A stretch of 64,000 nucleotides of DNA from Psychroserpens luteolus (GCF_021032705.1 NZ_JAHVXI010000001.1:1-64000), one strand, 5' to 3'; counted from the first letter of the stretch, positions 27,133 to 37,170 are shown. Numbers and translations: made by a program. Notes: generated by a model from the sequence alone, not told the origin.

Positions 27133-27205
27133 AAAAGCCATGACTCTCATCATGGCTTTTATTTTACCTATTAGCACAAGCGTAGACGCTTGCGCTAGCG
27201 AGGGG
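27133..27205. repeat. Dispersed hairpin element, copy 3
   Basis: A perfect 11-base hairpin (AAAAGCCATGA at 27133-27143, its complement at 27150-27160) is followed by CTATTAGCACAAGCG and TAGACGCTTGCGCTAGCGAGGGG. It matches 16301-16367 and its end matches 16472-16516. It lies at the right border of the Rhs locus, beside the tRNA genes. It may act as a terminator, but its position upstream of the Rhs gene argues for a mobile or recombination repeat. Confidence 0.72.
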
Positions 27206-27223
27206 ATTCAAATTCTTAGGTTT

Positions 27224-27283
27224 CTTTTTTGTTTTCAAAATCATTTCGCCAGCAAGCTCCCGACAATTTTGAAAACAAAAAAG
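27224..27283. repeat. Long perfect inverted repeat beside the tRNA terminator
   Basis: Two perfect 18-base arms (CTTTTTTGTTTTCAAAAT at 27224-27241, complement at 27266-27283) enclose 24 bases richer in G and C (27242-27265). The right arm runs into the next hairpin at 27279-27306. Together they could form a compound terminator for the tRNA transcript, or mark an old insertion. Confidence 0.6.
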
Positions 27284-27306
27284 CCGAAACTTTCGTTTCG
27301 GCTTTT
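27279..27306 (-). terminator. Terminator of the tRNA operon
   Basis: A perfect 12-base stem (AAAAGCCGAAAC / GTTTCGGCTTTT) with a 4-base loop. On the minus strand it ends in a T-run, 7 bases after the tRNA-Leu gene. Confidence 0.75.
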
Positions 27307-27312
27307 CATCTG

Positions 27313-27396
27313 TACTGAAGACGGGACTTGAACCCGTACGTCCTAATGGACATTGGATTTTAAGTCCAACGTGTCTACCAATTCCACCACTTCAGC
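27313..27396 (-). tRNA. tRNA-Leu (anticodon TAA)
   Basis: An 84-base class II tRNA. The acceptor stem starts GCTGAAG and ends CTTCAGT plus discriminator A, with a G-U pair at 1:72, as is common for tRNA-Leu of this group. The anticodon arm is TTGGA-CT-TAA-AA-TCCAA. A variable arm and GGTTCAAGTCC T-arm are present; CCA is not encoded. Confidence 0.95.
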
Positions 27397-27417
27397 TTGG
27401 TATATTTTTAGGTTTAG

Positions 27418-27489
27418 AGCGAAAGACGGGATTTGAACCCGCGACCCTCACCTTGGCAAGGTGATGCTCTACCCCTGAGCTACTTTCGC
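27418..27489 (-). tRNA. tRNA-Gly (anticodon GCC)
   Basis: A 72-base tRNA. The acceptor stem pairs GCGAAAG with CTTTCGC, the anticodon arm is TCACC-TT-GCC-AA-GGTGA, and the T-arm contains GGTTCAAATCC. CCA is not encoded. It lies 21 bases upstream of tRNA-Leu in the same transcript. Confidence 0.95.
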
Positions 27490-27534
27490 ATTATAGCAAT
27501 TATTTAAATGAACGTTTTGTTGTAATTGCGAGCG

Positions 27535-27564
27535 CAAATTTAAGACTTTTCTTAGAAATGCAAA
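27535..27564 (-). promoter_or_regulatory. Promoter of the tRNA-Gly / tRNA-Leu operon
   Basis: Read on the minus strand, TTTG (27561-27564) and TAAATTTG (27535-27542) match both boxes of the Bacteroidota promoter with an 18-base spacer. The -7 box is about 45 bases before the mature tRNA-Gly. Confidence 0.7.
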
Positions 27565-27592
27565 GCCTTTTATAGAAAAAAATACACTTTTT

Positions 27593-30205
27593 TTATGCGC
27601 GCTTCTTTTTCAGCAACATACGTTTAATTTCATTGAGTTTCATCAATGCCTCAACAGGAGTAAGGGTATCAATATCTGTATTGACAATCTCCTCTTTAAT
27701 TTGCTCCAATAAGGGATCATCTAGATTAAAGAAACTCAATTGCATCTCATTATCCAACGTTTTTACCTTATCAGTCAATTCTTCACTTGAATGTGATTTT
27801 TCAAGCTGTTTTAATATCTTATTAGCACGATGAATTACTTGTTGTGGCATTCCTGCCATCTTGGCAACATGAATTCCAAAACTATGCTCGCTACCACCTT
27901 CTACAAGCTTTCTCAAAAACAAAACGTTATCTTTTAATTCTTTTACGGCAACGTTAAAATTTTTAATACGTTCGAAAGTCTCTGACATTTCATTGAGTTC
28001 ATGATAATGTGTTGCAAATAAAGTTTTCGCTTTGCTTGGATGTTCATGCAAATACTCACTTATGGCCCAAGCAATAGAAATCCCGTCATAGGTACTTGTA
28101 CCACGCCCAATTTCATCTAATAACACTAAACTTCTATCTGATATGTTATTTAAGATAGAAGCTGTTTCATTCATTTCTACCATAAATGTCGATTCGCCCA
28201 TCGAGATATTATCACTAGCACCTACTCTTGTAAAGATCTTATCTGTTAATCCAAGTGTTGCTATTTCCGCAGGAACAAAACTTCCCATTTGTGCTAGTAA
28301 AACTATTAAAGCTGTTTGACGCAAAATAGCCGATTTACCCGACATATTAGGTCCCGTAATCATTATAATTTGCTGTTGTTCCCTATCAAGATAAACATCA
28401 TTTGCAATGTAAGGTTCCCCATGTGGCAATTGTTTTTCAATCACAGGATGTCTTCCATTTTTGATGTCTAATTCATAGCCTTCTGTGAGAATTGGTCTTG
28501 TATACTTATTTTCGATGGCTAATTGGGCAAAACCAGTAAGGCAATCTAATTGTGCAATTAATGCTGAGTTTTTCTGAACCGGTTTAATAAACTGTCCAAT
28601 CCAATGCACTAGCTCGGTAAATAGCTGCTGTTCTATAGCCAAAATACGTTCTTCGGCACCTAGAATTTTTGTTTCGTATTCTTTGAGTTCTTCAGTAATA
28701 TAGCGTTCTGCGCTTACCAGTGTTTGCTTTCTAATCCATTCCTCTGGAACCTTATCCTTATGTGTATGACGCACTTCAATATAATACCCAAATACATTAT
28801 TAGACGCTATTTTGAGTGAGGTAATTCCGGTTCGTTCGCTTTCACGCTCCAGCATTTTGTCGAGGTAATCTTTCCCTGAAGCCGAAAGGTCTCGGAGTTC
28901 TTTGAGTTCAGAAGAAAAATCAGAAGAAATCGTTTTTCCTTTTAAGATATTAACAGGAGCTTCTTCATTTAGAGTGGCTTTGATACGTTCTCGAAGTTCG
29001 TCACAGGCATCCATTTGCTCACCTAAATACTGTAAAGCTTTATTGTCTGTTTGAATAGCCAAAGCTTGAATAGGCACGATAGCTTCTAAAGCATTTTTAA
29101 GTTGAATAACCTCACGAGGTGTGATTTTAGCAGTGGCCACTTTTGAAATAAGACGCTCAATATCACCAATCTGCTTTAATTGATGTTGAATCTTTTGCAG
29201 TAATTCCGAATCGTTTTTTATAAACTCAACTACATCATGACGCTTATTAATTCCTTCTTTATCAACAAGAGGTAATGCTAACCAGCGCTTGAGTAAGCGA
29301 CCTCCCATTGGAGAAATGGTCTTATCAATAACATCAACAAGAGTTACGGCATTCTGATTGGTAGAATGATATAACTCTAAGTTTTTAATTGTGAAACGGT
29401 CCATCCAAACATGCTCTCCTTTTGCCAAACGTTGGATCGCTGTGATATGCTGTAATTTATGATGTTGTGTTTCGCCTAAATAATGCAAGACAGCTCCTGA
29501 TGATACAATACCTTCATATAAATCATCAATTCCAAAACCTTTTAACGATTTTGTATTGAAATGCTTTAGTAAGGTTTCATTAGCATAGTCATCTTGAAAC
29601 ACCCAATCCTCAAGATAGAAGGCATGAAAATCATGTCCAAAAGTCTCATTATACTTTTTTCGATTTGGTTTTGACACCAACACTTCGCTAGGTCTAAAGT
29701 TTTGGAGTAGCTTGTCAACATATTCTTCATTTCCTTGGGAGATGAAAAATTCGCCTGTAGATACATCAAGAAATGATATGCCTACAGCTTTTATTCCGAA
29801 GAACACAGCAGCCAAAAAATTGTTGCTTTTCGAATGTAAAATATCATCATTAAGCGCTACACCTGGGGTCACTAACTCTGTAACACCACGTTTTACAATC
29901 GTTTTTGTTTGTTTTGGATCTTCTAGTTGATCGCAAATTGCCACACGCTCTCCAGCTTTGACCAATTTTGGTAAATACGTGTTTAATGAATGATGTGGAA
30001 ATCCAGCTAATTCGGTTTCTGTTTCACTACCAGCACCTCGTTTGGTTAAAATGATATCGAGAATTTTAGAAGCTCGGACAGCATCTTGACCAAAGGTTTC
30101 ATAAAAATCACCAACTCTAAATAATAACAACGCATCAGGGTACTTTGCCTTGATGGTATTATATTGTTTCATTAACGGTGTTTCCTTTTTTGCTTTTTTA
30201 GCCAA
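27593..30205 (-). CDS. mutS: DNA mismatch repair protein MutS
   Basis: A protein of 870 residues, normal for MutS. The mismatch-binding Phe-x-Glu lies in [11 protein letters not shown] near residue 35. The core and clamp domains follow. The ATPase has Walker [10 protein letters not shown] near 618, signature NISMGEST, Walker [17 protein letters not shown] near 695, and the conserved ATHYHEL. The C-terminal tail is short. It recognises mismatches and recruits MutL. It is divergent from the SpoU-family methyltransferase gene, with 122 bases between. Confidence 0.98.
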   Translation of the reverse strand: MAKKAKKETPLMKQYNTIKAKYPDALLLFRVGDFYETFGQDAVRASKILDIILTKRGAGSETETELAGFPHHSLNTYLPKLVKAGERVAICDQLEDPKQTKTIVKRGVTELVTPGVALNDDILHSKSNNFLAAVFFGIKAVGISFLDVSTGEFFISQGNEEYVDKLLQNFRPSEVLVSKPNRKKYNETFGHDFHAFYLEDWVFQDDYANETLLKHFNTKSLKGFGIDDLYEGIVSSGAVLHYLGETQHHKLQHITAIQRLAKGEHVWMDRFTIKNLELYHSTNQNAVTLVDVIDKTISPMGGRLLKRWLALPLVDKEGINKRHDVVEFIKNDSELLQKIQHQLKQIGDIERLISKVATAKITPREVIQLKNALEAIVPIQALAIQTDNKALQYLGEQMDACDELRERIKATLNEEAPVNILKGKTISSDFSSELKELRDLSASGKDYLDKMLERESERTGITSLKIASNNVFGYYIEVRHTHKDKVPEEWIRKQTLVSAERYITEELKEYETKILGAEERILAIEQQLFTELVHWIGQFIKPVQKNSALIAQLDCLTGFAQLAIENKYTRPILTEGYELDIKNGRHPVIEKQLPHGEPYIANDVYLDREQQQIIMITGPNMSGKSAILRQTALIVLLAQMGSFVPAEIATLGLTDKIFTRVGASDNISMGESTFMVEMNETASILNNISDRSLVLLDEIGRGTSTYDGISIAWAISEYLHEHPSKAKTLFATHYHELNEMSETFERIKNFNVAVKELKDNVLFLRKLVEGGSEHSFGIHVAKMAGMPQQVIHRANKILKQLEKSHSSEELTDKVKTLDNEMQLSFFNLDDPLLEQIKEEIVNTDIDTLTPVEALMKLNEIKRMLLKKKRA

Positions 30206-30327
30206 TGGTTTTATCTTTTTTAAATAGTATTTTTGTCAAAACTCTAAGACTGCTAAAGTACTTATAATTTGAAGTTTTATAAAGCTCAATAACCAGAAGT
30301 TATTTACAAAAAGCGTAAGATTTTAAC

Positions 30328-30861
30328 ATGCGAAAACTAAAAAATAGCGAACTCGACCGATTGAACGTCGACGAATTTAAACAAGCCCCAAAAACACCGC
30401 TTATCATTATCCTTGATAATATTAGGAGTTTGAATAATATTGGCTCTGTATTTCGTACGAGCGATGCTTTTTTAGTTGAAAAGATTTACCTCTGCGGAAT
30501 TACGGCTACACCTCCACATAACGACATTAGAAAAACCGCTTTGGGAAGTACCGAAACTGTAGAATGGGAGTATATTGAAAACACACTAGATATTGTTGAT
30601 AAACTAAAATCTGAAAATATCAAGGTGGTTTCAATTGAACAAGCTGAAGAGGCGACTATGCTTAACGATTTCCAACCTGAAATAGATCAAACTTACGCAC
30701 TTGTTTTTGGTAATGAAGTAAAAGGAGTCACTCAAGAGGTTGTAGATGCTAGTGATTTGGTAATTGAAATCCCGCAGTTTGGCACAAAGCATTCTTTAAA
30801 TATCTCCGTTAGTTGCGGTGTTGTGGTTTGGGATGTGTTTAGTAAACTCTTAAACCCCTAA
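30328..30861 (+). CDS. SpoU/TrmH-family RNA 2'-O-methyltransferase
   Basis: A protein of 177 residues, essentially a bare SPOUT domain. Motif 1 is IILDNIRSLNNIGSVFRTSDAF, motif 2 YALVFGNEVKGVTQEV, motif 3 IPQFGTKHSLNISVSCGVVVWD. It binds SAM in a trefoil knot and methylates ribose in tRNA or rRNA. The target cannot be read from the sequence. It lacks the N-terminal L30-like domain of TsnR/RlmB proteins, unlike the second family member at 49830-50555. It is followed after 5 bases by a methyltransferase of another fold. Confidence 0.9.
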   Translation: MRKLKNSELDRLNVDEFKQAPKTPLIIILDNIRSLNNIGSVFRTSDAFLVEKIYLCGITATPPHNDIRKTALGSTETVEWEYIENTLDIVDKLKSENIKVVSIEQAEEATMLNDFQPEIDQTYALVFGNEVKGVTQEVVDASDLVIEIPQFGTKHSLNISVSCGVVVWDVFSKLLNP

Positions 30862-30866
30862 AATAA

Positions 30867-31541
30867 TTGACTAAAAAATCTAAAAAACCTTGGCCAACAA
30901 AAGCTGTCATGAATCAGATTTATGAACAACATCTTTGGGGCGGAAAGCATATTGATTTTTATTCGGGAGAAGGTTCTCATGACCCAGAAATCGTAGAACC
31001 ATACTTAGAAGCCATAGTTTCCTTTCTAAAATCTCACAACAATGCGTTAACGGTTTGTGATTTAGGGTGTGGCGATTTCAATATAGGAAAACAACTAACC
31101 CAATTCACAAATAGATATATCGCTATTGATATTGTTGAAGACCTCATAAAAAGAAACAAAACTAAGTTTAAAGAAGATTATCTTGAATTTCATTGTTTAG
31201 ATGCTGCGAAAGATCAACTACCACTTACAGATTGCATTATAATACGACAAGTACTTCAACATTTATCAAATGCAGAAATTCAAACCATAACTAAAAAATT
31301 AAGGCACTATAAATACATTGTTTTAACTGAACACATTCCAACAGGAAGATTCACACCAAATAAAGATATTATTTCGGGACAAGGGATTCGATTAAAACAT
31401 AACAGCGGTGTTGACTTATTAAAAGCTCCTTTTAACTTAAAAGTTGTAAGGCAGTCTGTTTTGAATACAATTGTTTTGAACGAAAACAGAAGTCAAATCG
31501 TAACAAGACTATTCATTACAAATCTCACCCAACAACCATAA
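30867..31541 (+). CDS. Class I SAM-dependent methyltransferase
   Basis: A protein of 224 residues from a TTG five bases after the previous stop; an ATG at 30909 is a less likely start. Motif I is VCDLGCGDFNIGKQL near residue 64, motif II ends YIAIDIVEDLI, and a later strand reads CIIIRQVLQHLSNAE. The substrate is unknown. Its 3' end overlaps the convergent folK-dNK gene by 33 bases, so both stop codons lie inside the other gene. Confidence 0.82.
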   Translation: MTKKSKKPWPTKAVMNQIYEQHLWGGKHIDFYSGEGSHDPEIVEPYLEAIVSFLKSHNNALTVCDLGCGDFNIGKQLTQFTNRYIAIDIVEDLIKRNKTKFKEDYLEFHCLDAAKDQLPLTDCIIIRQVLQHLSNAEIQTITKKLRHYKYIVLTEHIPTGRFTPNKDIISGQGIRLKHNSGVDLLKAPFNLKVVRQSVLNTIVLNENRSQIVTRLFITNLTQQP

Positions 31542-32639
31542 ATAATCATCACGACTATTTACAAAGTCTTTATCCGAAATATCAATGATTTTTACATTGA
31601 GTTCTGTTTGCTTTTTTAAGAAGTCTAAATACCCAGAATTGATCTTTTCTAAATATTCATCATCAATATTTTGTTCGTAATCACGACCACGCTTTTTAAT
31701 ATTGTCTTGTAATCGTTCTGTATTTTGGTACAAATAGACGTATAACTCCGGTTTTGCAATGTCTTTATACATCAAGTAAAAGAGCTTTCGATAAAGTTTA
31801 AACTCATCTTCTGGTAAGGTGATTTTAGAAAAAATAAGTGACTTATAAATGTCATAGTCACTCACTATAAAATCCTTAAACAAGTCTAATTGAGATAAAT
31901 CGTCACTTATTTGTTGGTAACGATCGGCTAGAAATGACATTTCTAGTGTAAACGCATAACGCTGTGGCTCTTCGTAAAATTTAGGCAAGAACGGGTTATC
32001 AGCAAAACGTTCTAAAATTAACTTCGCATTAAAATCATTGGAGATCTGATGAGCTAAACTTGTTTTTCCAGCACCAATATTTCCTTCAATCGCGATGTAG
32101 TTATAACTTGAAAAATTAAATTGCTTCGATGGGTTCTTCAGCCAAATCTTGATGTCTTCAATTTCTGTTTCATCTTCACATTCCAACAATAGTTCTTCAG
32201 TAGTTTTTTTCAAAAGCGGATGTTCAAATTTTGATGCAATATCCTTTAATGGTTGCAATACAAACTGTCTGTTCTGCAGTTCTGGGTGCGGAACTATCAA
32301 TTCGTTATTATTGATTATCTCAGCATTGAAAAACAAAATATCCAAATCTATGGTCCTTGATTCATAAGTAGTTGACTGCCTATTGTCACGTCCTAGCTTT
32401 TTTTCTATAAGCTGCAATTTTTCCAAAATCGCTTCCGAAGAAAAAGACGTTTGAATAGCAATACACGTATTTAAAAAATCGTCTCCTTCAAAGCCAAACG
32501 CAGGTGTATTGTACACTTTTGCAATGCTATTAACCTTACCAATCTCAGTAAAAATTAAATTCACGGCATCCTGCAGATATTTTAATCTGTCGCCTTTATT
32601 ACTCCCAAGAGCGATGTAAACGTGGTTAGTAGAATTCAT
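31509..32639 (-). CDS. folK: HPPK (FolK) - deoxynucleoside kinase fusion
   Basis: A protein of 376 residues with two enzymes in one chain. Residues 5-160 are 6-hydroxymethyl-7,8-dihydropterin pyrophosphokinase (ALGSNKGDR, NTPAFGFEGDDFLN, SRTIDLDILFFN, VPHPELQNRQFVLQPL), a step of folate synthesis. Residues 172-376 are a deoxynucleoside kinase: P-loop IEGNIGAGKTSLA near 184, LERFADNPFL, a DRYQQ motif and a lid region with several Arg. The fusion is known in Bacteroidota; it may channel nothing and just couple expression. It converges on and overlaps the upstream methyltransferase gene. Confidence 0.93.
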   Translation of the reverse strand: MNSTNHVYIALGSNKGDRLKYLQDAVNLIFTEIGKVNSIAKVYNTPAFGFEGDDFLNTCIAIQTSFSSEAILEKLQLIEKKLGRDNRQSTTYESRTIDLDILFFNAEIINNNELIVPHPELQNRQFVLQPLKDIASKFEHPLLKKTTEELLLECEDETEIEDIKIWLKNPSKQFNFSSYNYIAIEGNIGAGKTSLAHQISNDFNAKLILERFADNPFLPKFYEEPQRYAFTLEMSFLADRYQQISDDLSQLDLFKDFIVSDYDIYKSLIFSKITLPEDEFKLYRKLFYLMYKDIAKPELYVYLYQNTERLQDNIKKRGRDYEQNIDDEYLEKINSGYLDFLKKQTELNVKIIDISDKDFVNSRDDYLWLLGEICNE

Positions 32640-32710
32640 ATTGAATTGTCAAAATAATGAAAAGAAAATCACTTTGACGTATATTTACAGTAAGTTTTTA
32701 TTCACAATTT

Positions 32711-33415
32711 ATGACCTTAAAAGACAAACTTGCCGCACAACGTATTTATTTATTTTTGGCTGCGCTTTTTATCACTTCGCTAGTGGTTTCCAACCTCATT
32801 TTTCAAAAGTTTTTTTATTGGTATCCTGTTGATGTTGAGATTTTTGGATCTAAGCTTTTTGAAATTTCAGTTGGGATACTCCCCTATCCGATCACATTTT
32901 TAATTACCGATTTAATTAGCGAGATCTTTGGAAAGAAGCGTGCCAATCAAGTCGTAGTAGCTGGTATTTTTGCTTCAGCATTTTCATTACTTATTGTTTA
33001 TGTTTCTAATATGGTTCCAGCAACACCTTGGTCTCCTGTTGGAAACAAAATGTTCTCTACTGTTTTTGGGAGTACTGCTATTGCTGTATTTGCTAGTATG
33101 ATGGCATATTTATTAGCACAATTTGTCGATATTCAAATCTATCATTTTTGGAAACGACTCACTAAAGGAAAGCATTTATGGTTGCGTAATAACTTTTCTA
33201 CATGGCTCTCTCAATTTGTAGATACGCTAACCATATTATTATTACTGTGTTCTTTTGATATTATTGCTTGGGAACGATTTAGTGGTTTATTGGTTGCTGG
33301 ATTTCTTTTTAAAGTCTTAGTTGCCTTATTCGACACGCCATTTTTATATCTTGGTGTTTATCTATTTAGAAGACGTTTCAACTTAAAAATAAATGAAGAA
33401 ATCGATCTTATTTAA
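32711..33415 (+). CDS. Queuosine-precursor transporter (VUT/YhhQ family)
   Basis: A membrane protein of 234 residues with about six helices. Family marks are the N-terminal LAALFITSLVVSNLI, the PITFLITDLISEIFGKKRANQVV segment and the C-terminal QFVDTLTILLLL. The family imports 7-cyano- or 7-aminomethyl-7-deazaguanine for queuosine in tRNA. The start at 32711 gives MTLKDKLAAQR. It is divergent from folK-dNK, with 71 bases between. Confidence 0.88.
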   Translation: MTLKDKLAAQRIYLFLAALFITSLVVSNLIFQKFFYWYPVDVEIFGSKLFEISVGILPYPITFLITDLISEIFGKKRANQVVVAGIFASAFSLLIVYVSNMVPATPWSPVGNKMFSTVFGSTAIAVFASMMAYLLAQFVDIQIYHFWKRLTKGKHLWLRNNFSTWLSQFVDTLTILLLLCSFDIIAWERFSGLLVAGFLFKVLVALFDTPFLYLGVYLFRRRFNLKINEEIDLI

Positions 33416-33503
33416 AGGCAGATTGGGTTAAAATTTTATTAAACTTTTGCATTAACAAGACTTAAACTATATTCTGTACGTATATAGGTTACAAAACAAT
33501 CAC

Positions 33504-36134
33504 ATGAAGAAAGCTCTAAAGATTACAGGAATTACTTTACTCATTATATTTTTCTTATTAATTGCCATACCGTTTGCGTTTCAAGGGCAAATAAAAGACA
33601 TGGTAAAAACCTTTATTAATGACAACCTTAATGCGAAAGTTGAATTTAGTGATGTTAGCTTAAGTTTTATTCGCAGCTTTCCACAAGCTCATGTTACTGT
33701 TGACGATTTAGTAATCACCAATTACAAACCTTTTGAAGGGGAAACCTTTGCTACAGCAAAAAACATCGCCTTTACAATGTCTGTAAAAGAATTATTTAAA
33801 AGCGCGAGCGAAGACCCAATTGTAGTAAACTCTATAGCTATAGATGAAGCCTTATTGACCTTAAAAACAGATCCTTTGGGAAATAATAATTATGATATTA
33901 CCAAAGAAAAAGAAAACGCACAAGCAACGGTAGATTCGTCTAGCGGATTTGCTTTTGATATCGAAGACTACCAAATCAATAATAGTGCATTTACCTTTTT
34001 AGACGAAAAATCTAATACACAAATTTATATTTCAGAATTAAACCATTCGGGTAAGGGCACATTTTCGGAAGAAAAATCGCAATTAGATACACAAACGTCT
34101 GCCACAGTTAGTATGAGTATTGATAGCACGCAATATTTAAATCAAAACATCGTAAAATTAGATGCTCTTATTGGAATGAATTTGAAAGAGCAGACCTATA
34201 CCTTTATGGAGAACCAAGGCTATATCAATCAATTGCCATTAGTGTTTAGCGGTTACTTTCAACAATTGGAAGATGGTCAGGATATTGATATCACATTTGA
34301 AAATCCAGAATCATCTTTTAAAAATTTTCTTGCTGTAATTCCCGAAGCCTATTCAAAGAATATTGATAATGTCGAAACTTCAGGTGATTTTAAAGTGAAT
34401 GGTATTATCAAGGGAAAAGTAACAGAAACCACCATCCCAACATTAGATATTAATATTTCATCTAATAATGCTTCATTTAAATATCCTGATTTACCTAAAC
34501 GAGTTAATAATATTACCATAAATACAGCAATAAAGAATACTACAGGAAATTCTGATGACACCTATGTAGATATCAAAACACTGAATTTTAAAATTGATAA
34601 CGACAGCTTTAAGTCTAGCGCACAACTACGAAATCTTACAGAAAACATATTAGTTAATGCTAATATTGATGGTACGTTAAACCTCGCTAATTTAACCAAA
34701 GCCTACCCTATCGAATTAGACAAACAACTCAGTGGAGTATTAAAAGGAAAACTCAATACATCTTTTGATATGAATGCTATAGAAACTAATGCTTATCAAC
34801 GCATTAAAACTACAGGAAATGCTAGCATTAGTGATTTCATTTTTTCTTCGGAAGATATAGTCAACCCAATACAAATTAACAAAGCAGACATGACCTTTAA
34901 TCCAGGAAATGTTTCATTAAATAGTTTTGATGCGAAAACAGGCACCAGTGATTTTAGAGCCACTGGTACCATTAAAAATTTGCTAGGATTTTTGTTAAGC
35001 GATAAAGAATTGCAAGGAAACTTCAATGTCAACTCCAATAATTTTGTGGTTAGTGATTTTATGATTGAAGATGAGTCTGCTACTGAAAACTCTAATAAAA
35101 CAACATCAGATAGTGAATCGTTGAAAATTCCAGATTTTTTAGATTGTACAATAAATGCTAATGCAAAAACAGTGGTCTATGACAATCTCACATTAAAGGA
35201 TGTAACTGGCACATTATTAATTAAAGATCAAGAAGCTAAGTTAAATAATTTAACCTCAAATTTATTCAATGGTGTTTTAGCATTAACTGGTCGCGTTTCA
35301 ACAAAAACCGACATACCAGTTTTTGACCTTAATTTAGGTGCCGAAGATTTTGATATTTCCCAATCGTTCAAAGGTCTAGAACTATTACAAAACCTAGCTC
35401 CTATCGCTAAAGTATTACAAGGAAAACTCAATACCGTAATCAAACTACAAGGTACACTTAATAATGAATTTACGCCAAATCTAAATACCATTTCAGGAGA
35501 TGCTTTTGCTGAAGTTTTCACCACAAATATCACTCAAAATGAAGTAATACTAGGCAAACTCAGTAATGCTTTAAAATTTATTGATTTTAATAAACTCGAT
35601 TTAAAAGCCCTGAAAACGAAGCTTGACTTTTCTGACGGTTTAGTGAGCGTAAAACCATTCAACCTAAACTATGAGGATATAGATATTGTTGTATCTGGCA
35701 CACACAGCTTTGATAAAAGCTTAAACTACAATGTGGTTTTTGATGTGCCTGCCAAGTACTTAGGAAGTGATGTTAATCAGTTGCTTGGTAAAATTAATGA
35801 TGCCGAAGTGAATAAACTCACAATTCCTGTAACAGCAAATATAACTGGTAGCTATACTAGTCCGCAAGTACAAACAGATTTAAGTAGTGGTGTATCAAAT
35901 TTGACAAAGAAATTAGTCGAAATTCAAAAAGAAAAACTTTTAAATCAAGGCAAAGATAAAATTAATGATCTTTTAGGTGGACTCATAGGTTCAAAAAAGG
36001 AAACTATCAAAGATTCAACCATCGTAAAAACCGACACTACTAAAAAAGCAGATCCATTAAAAGAAGGTGTTAAAGATTTACTTGGTGGTCTATTAAAAAA
36101 GAGAAAGAAAAAGAAGGATTCGACTAAAAACTAA
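33504..36134 (+). CDS. AsmA-family inner-membrane/periplasmic protein
   Basis: A protein of 876 residues. It has an N-terminal membrane anchor (ALKITGITLLIIFFLLIAIPFAF), an AsmA opening (DNLNAKVEFSDVSLSFIRSFPQAHVTVDDL) and long beta-strand repeats. The C-terminus is helical and Lys-rich (KKRKKKKD). AsmA-like proteins form hydrophobic grooves that bridge the membranes and move phospholipids. This gene stands alone between the transporter and the sigma factor genes. Confidence 0.85.
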   Translation: MKKALKITGITLLIIFFLLIAIPFAFQGQIKDMVKTFINDNLNAKVEFSDVSLSFIRSFPQAHVTVDDLVITNYKPFEGETFATAKNIAFTMSVKELFKSASEDPIVVNSIAIDEALLTLKTDPLGNNNYDITKEKENAQATVDSSSGFAFDIEDYQINNSAFTFLDEKSNTQIYISELNHSGKGTFSEEKSQLDTQTSATVSMSIDSTQYLNQNIVKLDALIGMNLKEQTYTFMENQGYINQLPLVFSGYFQQLEDGQDIDITFENPESSFKNFLAVIPEAYSKNIDNVETSGDFKVNGIIKGKVTETTIPTLDINISSNNASFKYPDLPKRVNNITINTAIKNTTGNSDDTYVDIKTLNFKIDNDSFKSSAQLRNLTENILVNANIDGTLNLANLTKAYPIELDKQLSGVLKGKLNTSFDMNAIETNAYQRIKTTGNASISDFIFSSEDIVNPIQINKADMTFNPGNVSLNSFDAKTGTSDFRATGTIKNLLGFLLSDKELQGNFNVNSNNFVVSDFMIEDESATENSNKTTSDSESLKIPDFLDCTINANAKTVVYDNLTLKDVTGTLLIKDQEAKLNNLTSNLFNGVLALTGRVSTKTDIPVFDLNLGAEDFDISQSFKGLELLQNLAPIAKVLQGKLNTVIKLQGTLNNEFTPNLNTISGDAFAEVFTTNITQNEVILGKLSNALKFIDFNKLDLKALKTKLDFSDGLVSVKPFNLNYEDIDIVVSGTHSFDKSLNYNVVFDVPAKYLGSDVNQLLGKINDAEVNKLTIPVTANITGSYTSPQVQTDLSSGVSNLTKKLVEIQKEKLLNQGKDKINDLLGGLIGSKKETIKDSTIVKTDTTKKADPLKEGVKDLLGGLLKKRKKKKDSTKN

Positions 36135-36220
36135 CATCTTTCAGGAAAAAAGCGTATAAAAAAAACTAAAAATCAACAAAATTTAAGTCTTTTTTGTAAA
36201 GAAGTGCATAATTATTTGCT

Positions 36221-36252
36221 TTTGTCAATTTAAAAGTTATGTTGTACTCTTG
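36221..36252 (+). promoter_or_regulatory. Likely promoter of the sigma factor gene
   Basis: TTTG (36221-36224) and TACTCTTG (36245-36252) are separated by 20 bases. The -7 box differs from TAnnTTTG by one base. The -7 box is 27 bases before the ATG. Confidence 0.45.
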
Positions 36253-36279
36253 CAAACTTTTTAAAATACACATTTATAC

Positions 36280-37143
36280 ATGAGGCAATTAAAAATCACT
36301 AAACAAGTTACCAACCGTGAATCTAAATCCTTAGACAAATACCTACAAGATATAAGTAAGCTACCTATGATTACTGCTGAAGAAGAAGTTGAGCTTGCTC
36401 AGCGAATCCGAGAAGGTGATCAATTGGCTTTAGACAAACTCACGACAGCTAACTTACGTTTCGTAGTTTCTGTTGCAAAACAATATCAAAACCAAGGGCT
36501 TACGCTCCCAGATTTAATTAATGAAGGTAATGCCGGTTTAGTTAAAGCTGCTAAGCGTTTTGATGAAACTAGAGGCTTTAAATTTATTTCTTATGCAGTT
36601 TGGTGGATTCGACAAGCAATTTTACAAGCTTTAGCAGAACAATCTCGAATAGTTAGATTACCTTTGAACAAAATTGGTTCAATAAATAAAATCAATAAGA
36701 CCTATTCTTTCTTGGAACAAACACATGAAAGACCTCCTAGTGCTGAGGAAATAGCACATGAATTAGATATGACTGTTACTGAAGTGAAGCAGTCTTTGAA
36801 AAACTCTGGAAGGCATTTATCAATGGATGCACCTCTAAAAGAAGGTGAAACATCAAGTTTATATGATGTTGTTAAATCTGGTGAGTCGCCAAATCCAGAT
36901 AGAGATTTGATGAAAGAATCTCTTAATGTTGAAATAAATAGAGCATTAGACACGCTATCACAAAAAGAAAGTGATGTTATTCGCTTAAATTTTGGTTTAA
37001 GTAATGAACCACCAATGACATTAGATGAAATTGGAGCAACATTTGATTTAACAAGAGAACGTGTAAGACAAATTAGAGAAAAAGGAATTAAACGATTACG
37101 CCAAGATTCTAAAAGTAAAATATTAAAAACGTATTTAGGATAG
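36280..37143 (+). CDS. RpoD-type sigma-70 factor (short Bacteroidota form)
   Basis: A protein of 287 residues. Region 1.2 ([16 protein letters not shown]), region 2 ([46 protein letters not shown]), region 3 and region 4 ([29 protein letters not shown]) are all present. It lacks the long region 1.1 and non-conserved insert of E. coli RpoD, as is usual in Bacteroidota. Compared with the flavobacterial housekeeping factor as I remember it, there are changes in well-kept places ([31 protein letters not shown]), so it may be a second RpoD paralogue. rpsU follows after 27 bases. Confidence 0.9.
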   Translation: MRQLKITKQVTNRESKSLDKYLQDISKLPMITAEEEVELAQRIREGDQLALDKLTTANLRFVVSVAKQYQNQGLTLPDLINEGNAGLVKAAKRFDETRGFKFISYAVWWIRQAILQALAEQSRIVRLPLNKIGSINKINKTYSFLEQTHERPPSAEEIAHELDMTVTEVKQSLKNSGRHLSMDAPLKEGETSSLYDVVKSGESPNPDRDLMKESLNVEINRALDTLSQKESDVIRLNFGLSNEPPMTLDEIGATFDLTRERVRQIREKGIKRLRQDSKSKILKTYLG

Positions 37144-37170
37144 TCCTAAAAGATAACCACAAGTATTACA

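Noticed and set aside
27224-27283. Insertion-sequence ends
   Set aside because: Arms face each other across only 24 bases and no transposase is present anywhere in the window.
26905-27331. Two plus-strand frames upstream of the Rhs gene
   Set aside because: They consist of the Rhs promoter region, repeats and a terminator, overlap the tRNA-Leu end, and look like no known protein.
27133-27489. Integration site in the tRNA genes
   Set aside because: Both tRNAs are intact and no copy of a tRNA 3' end was seen at the other side of the Rhs locus; no integrase gene is present.
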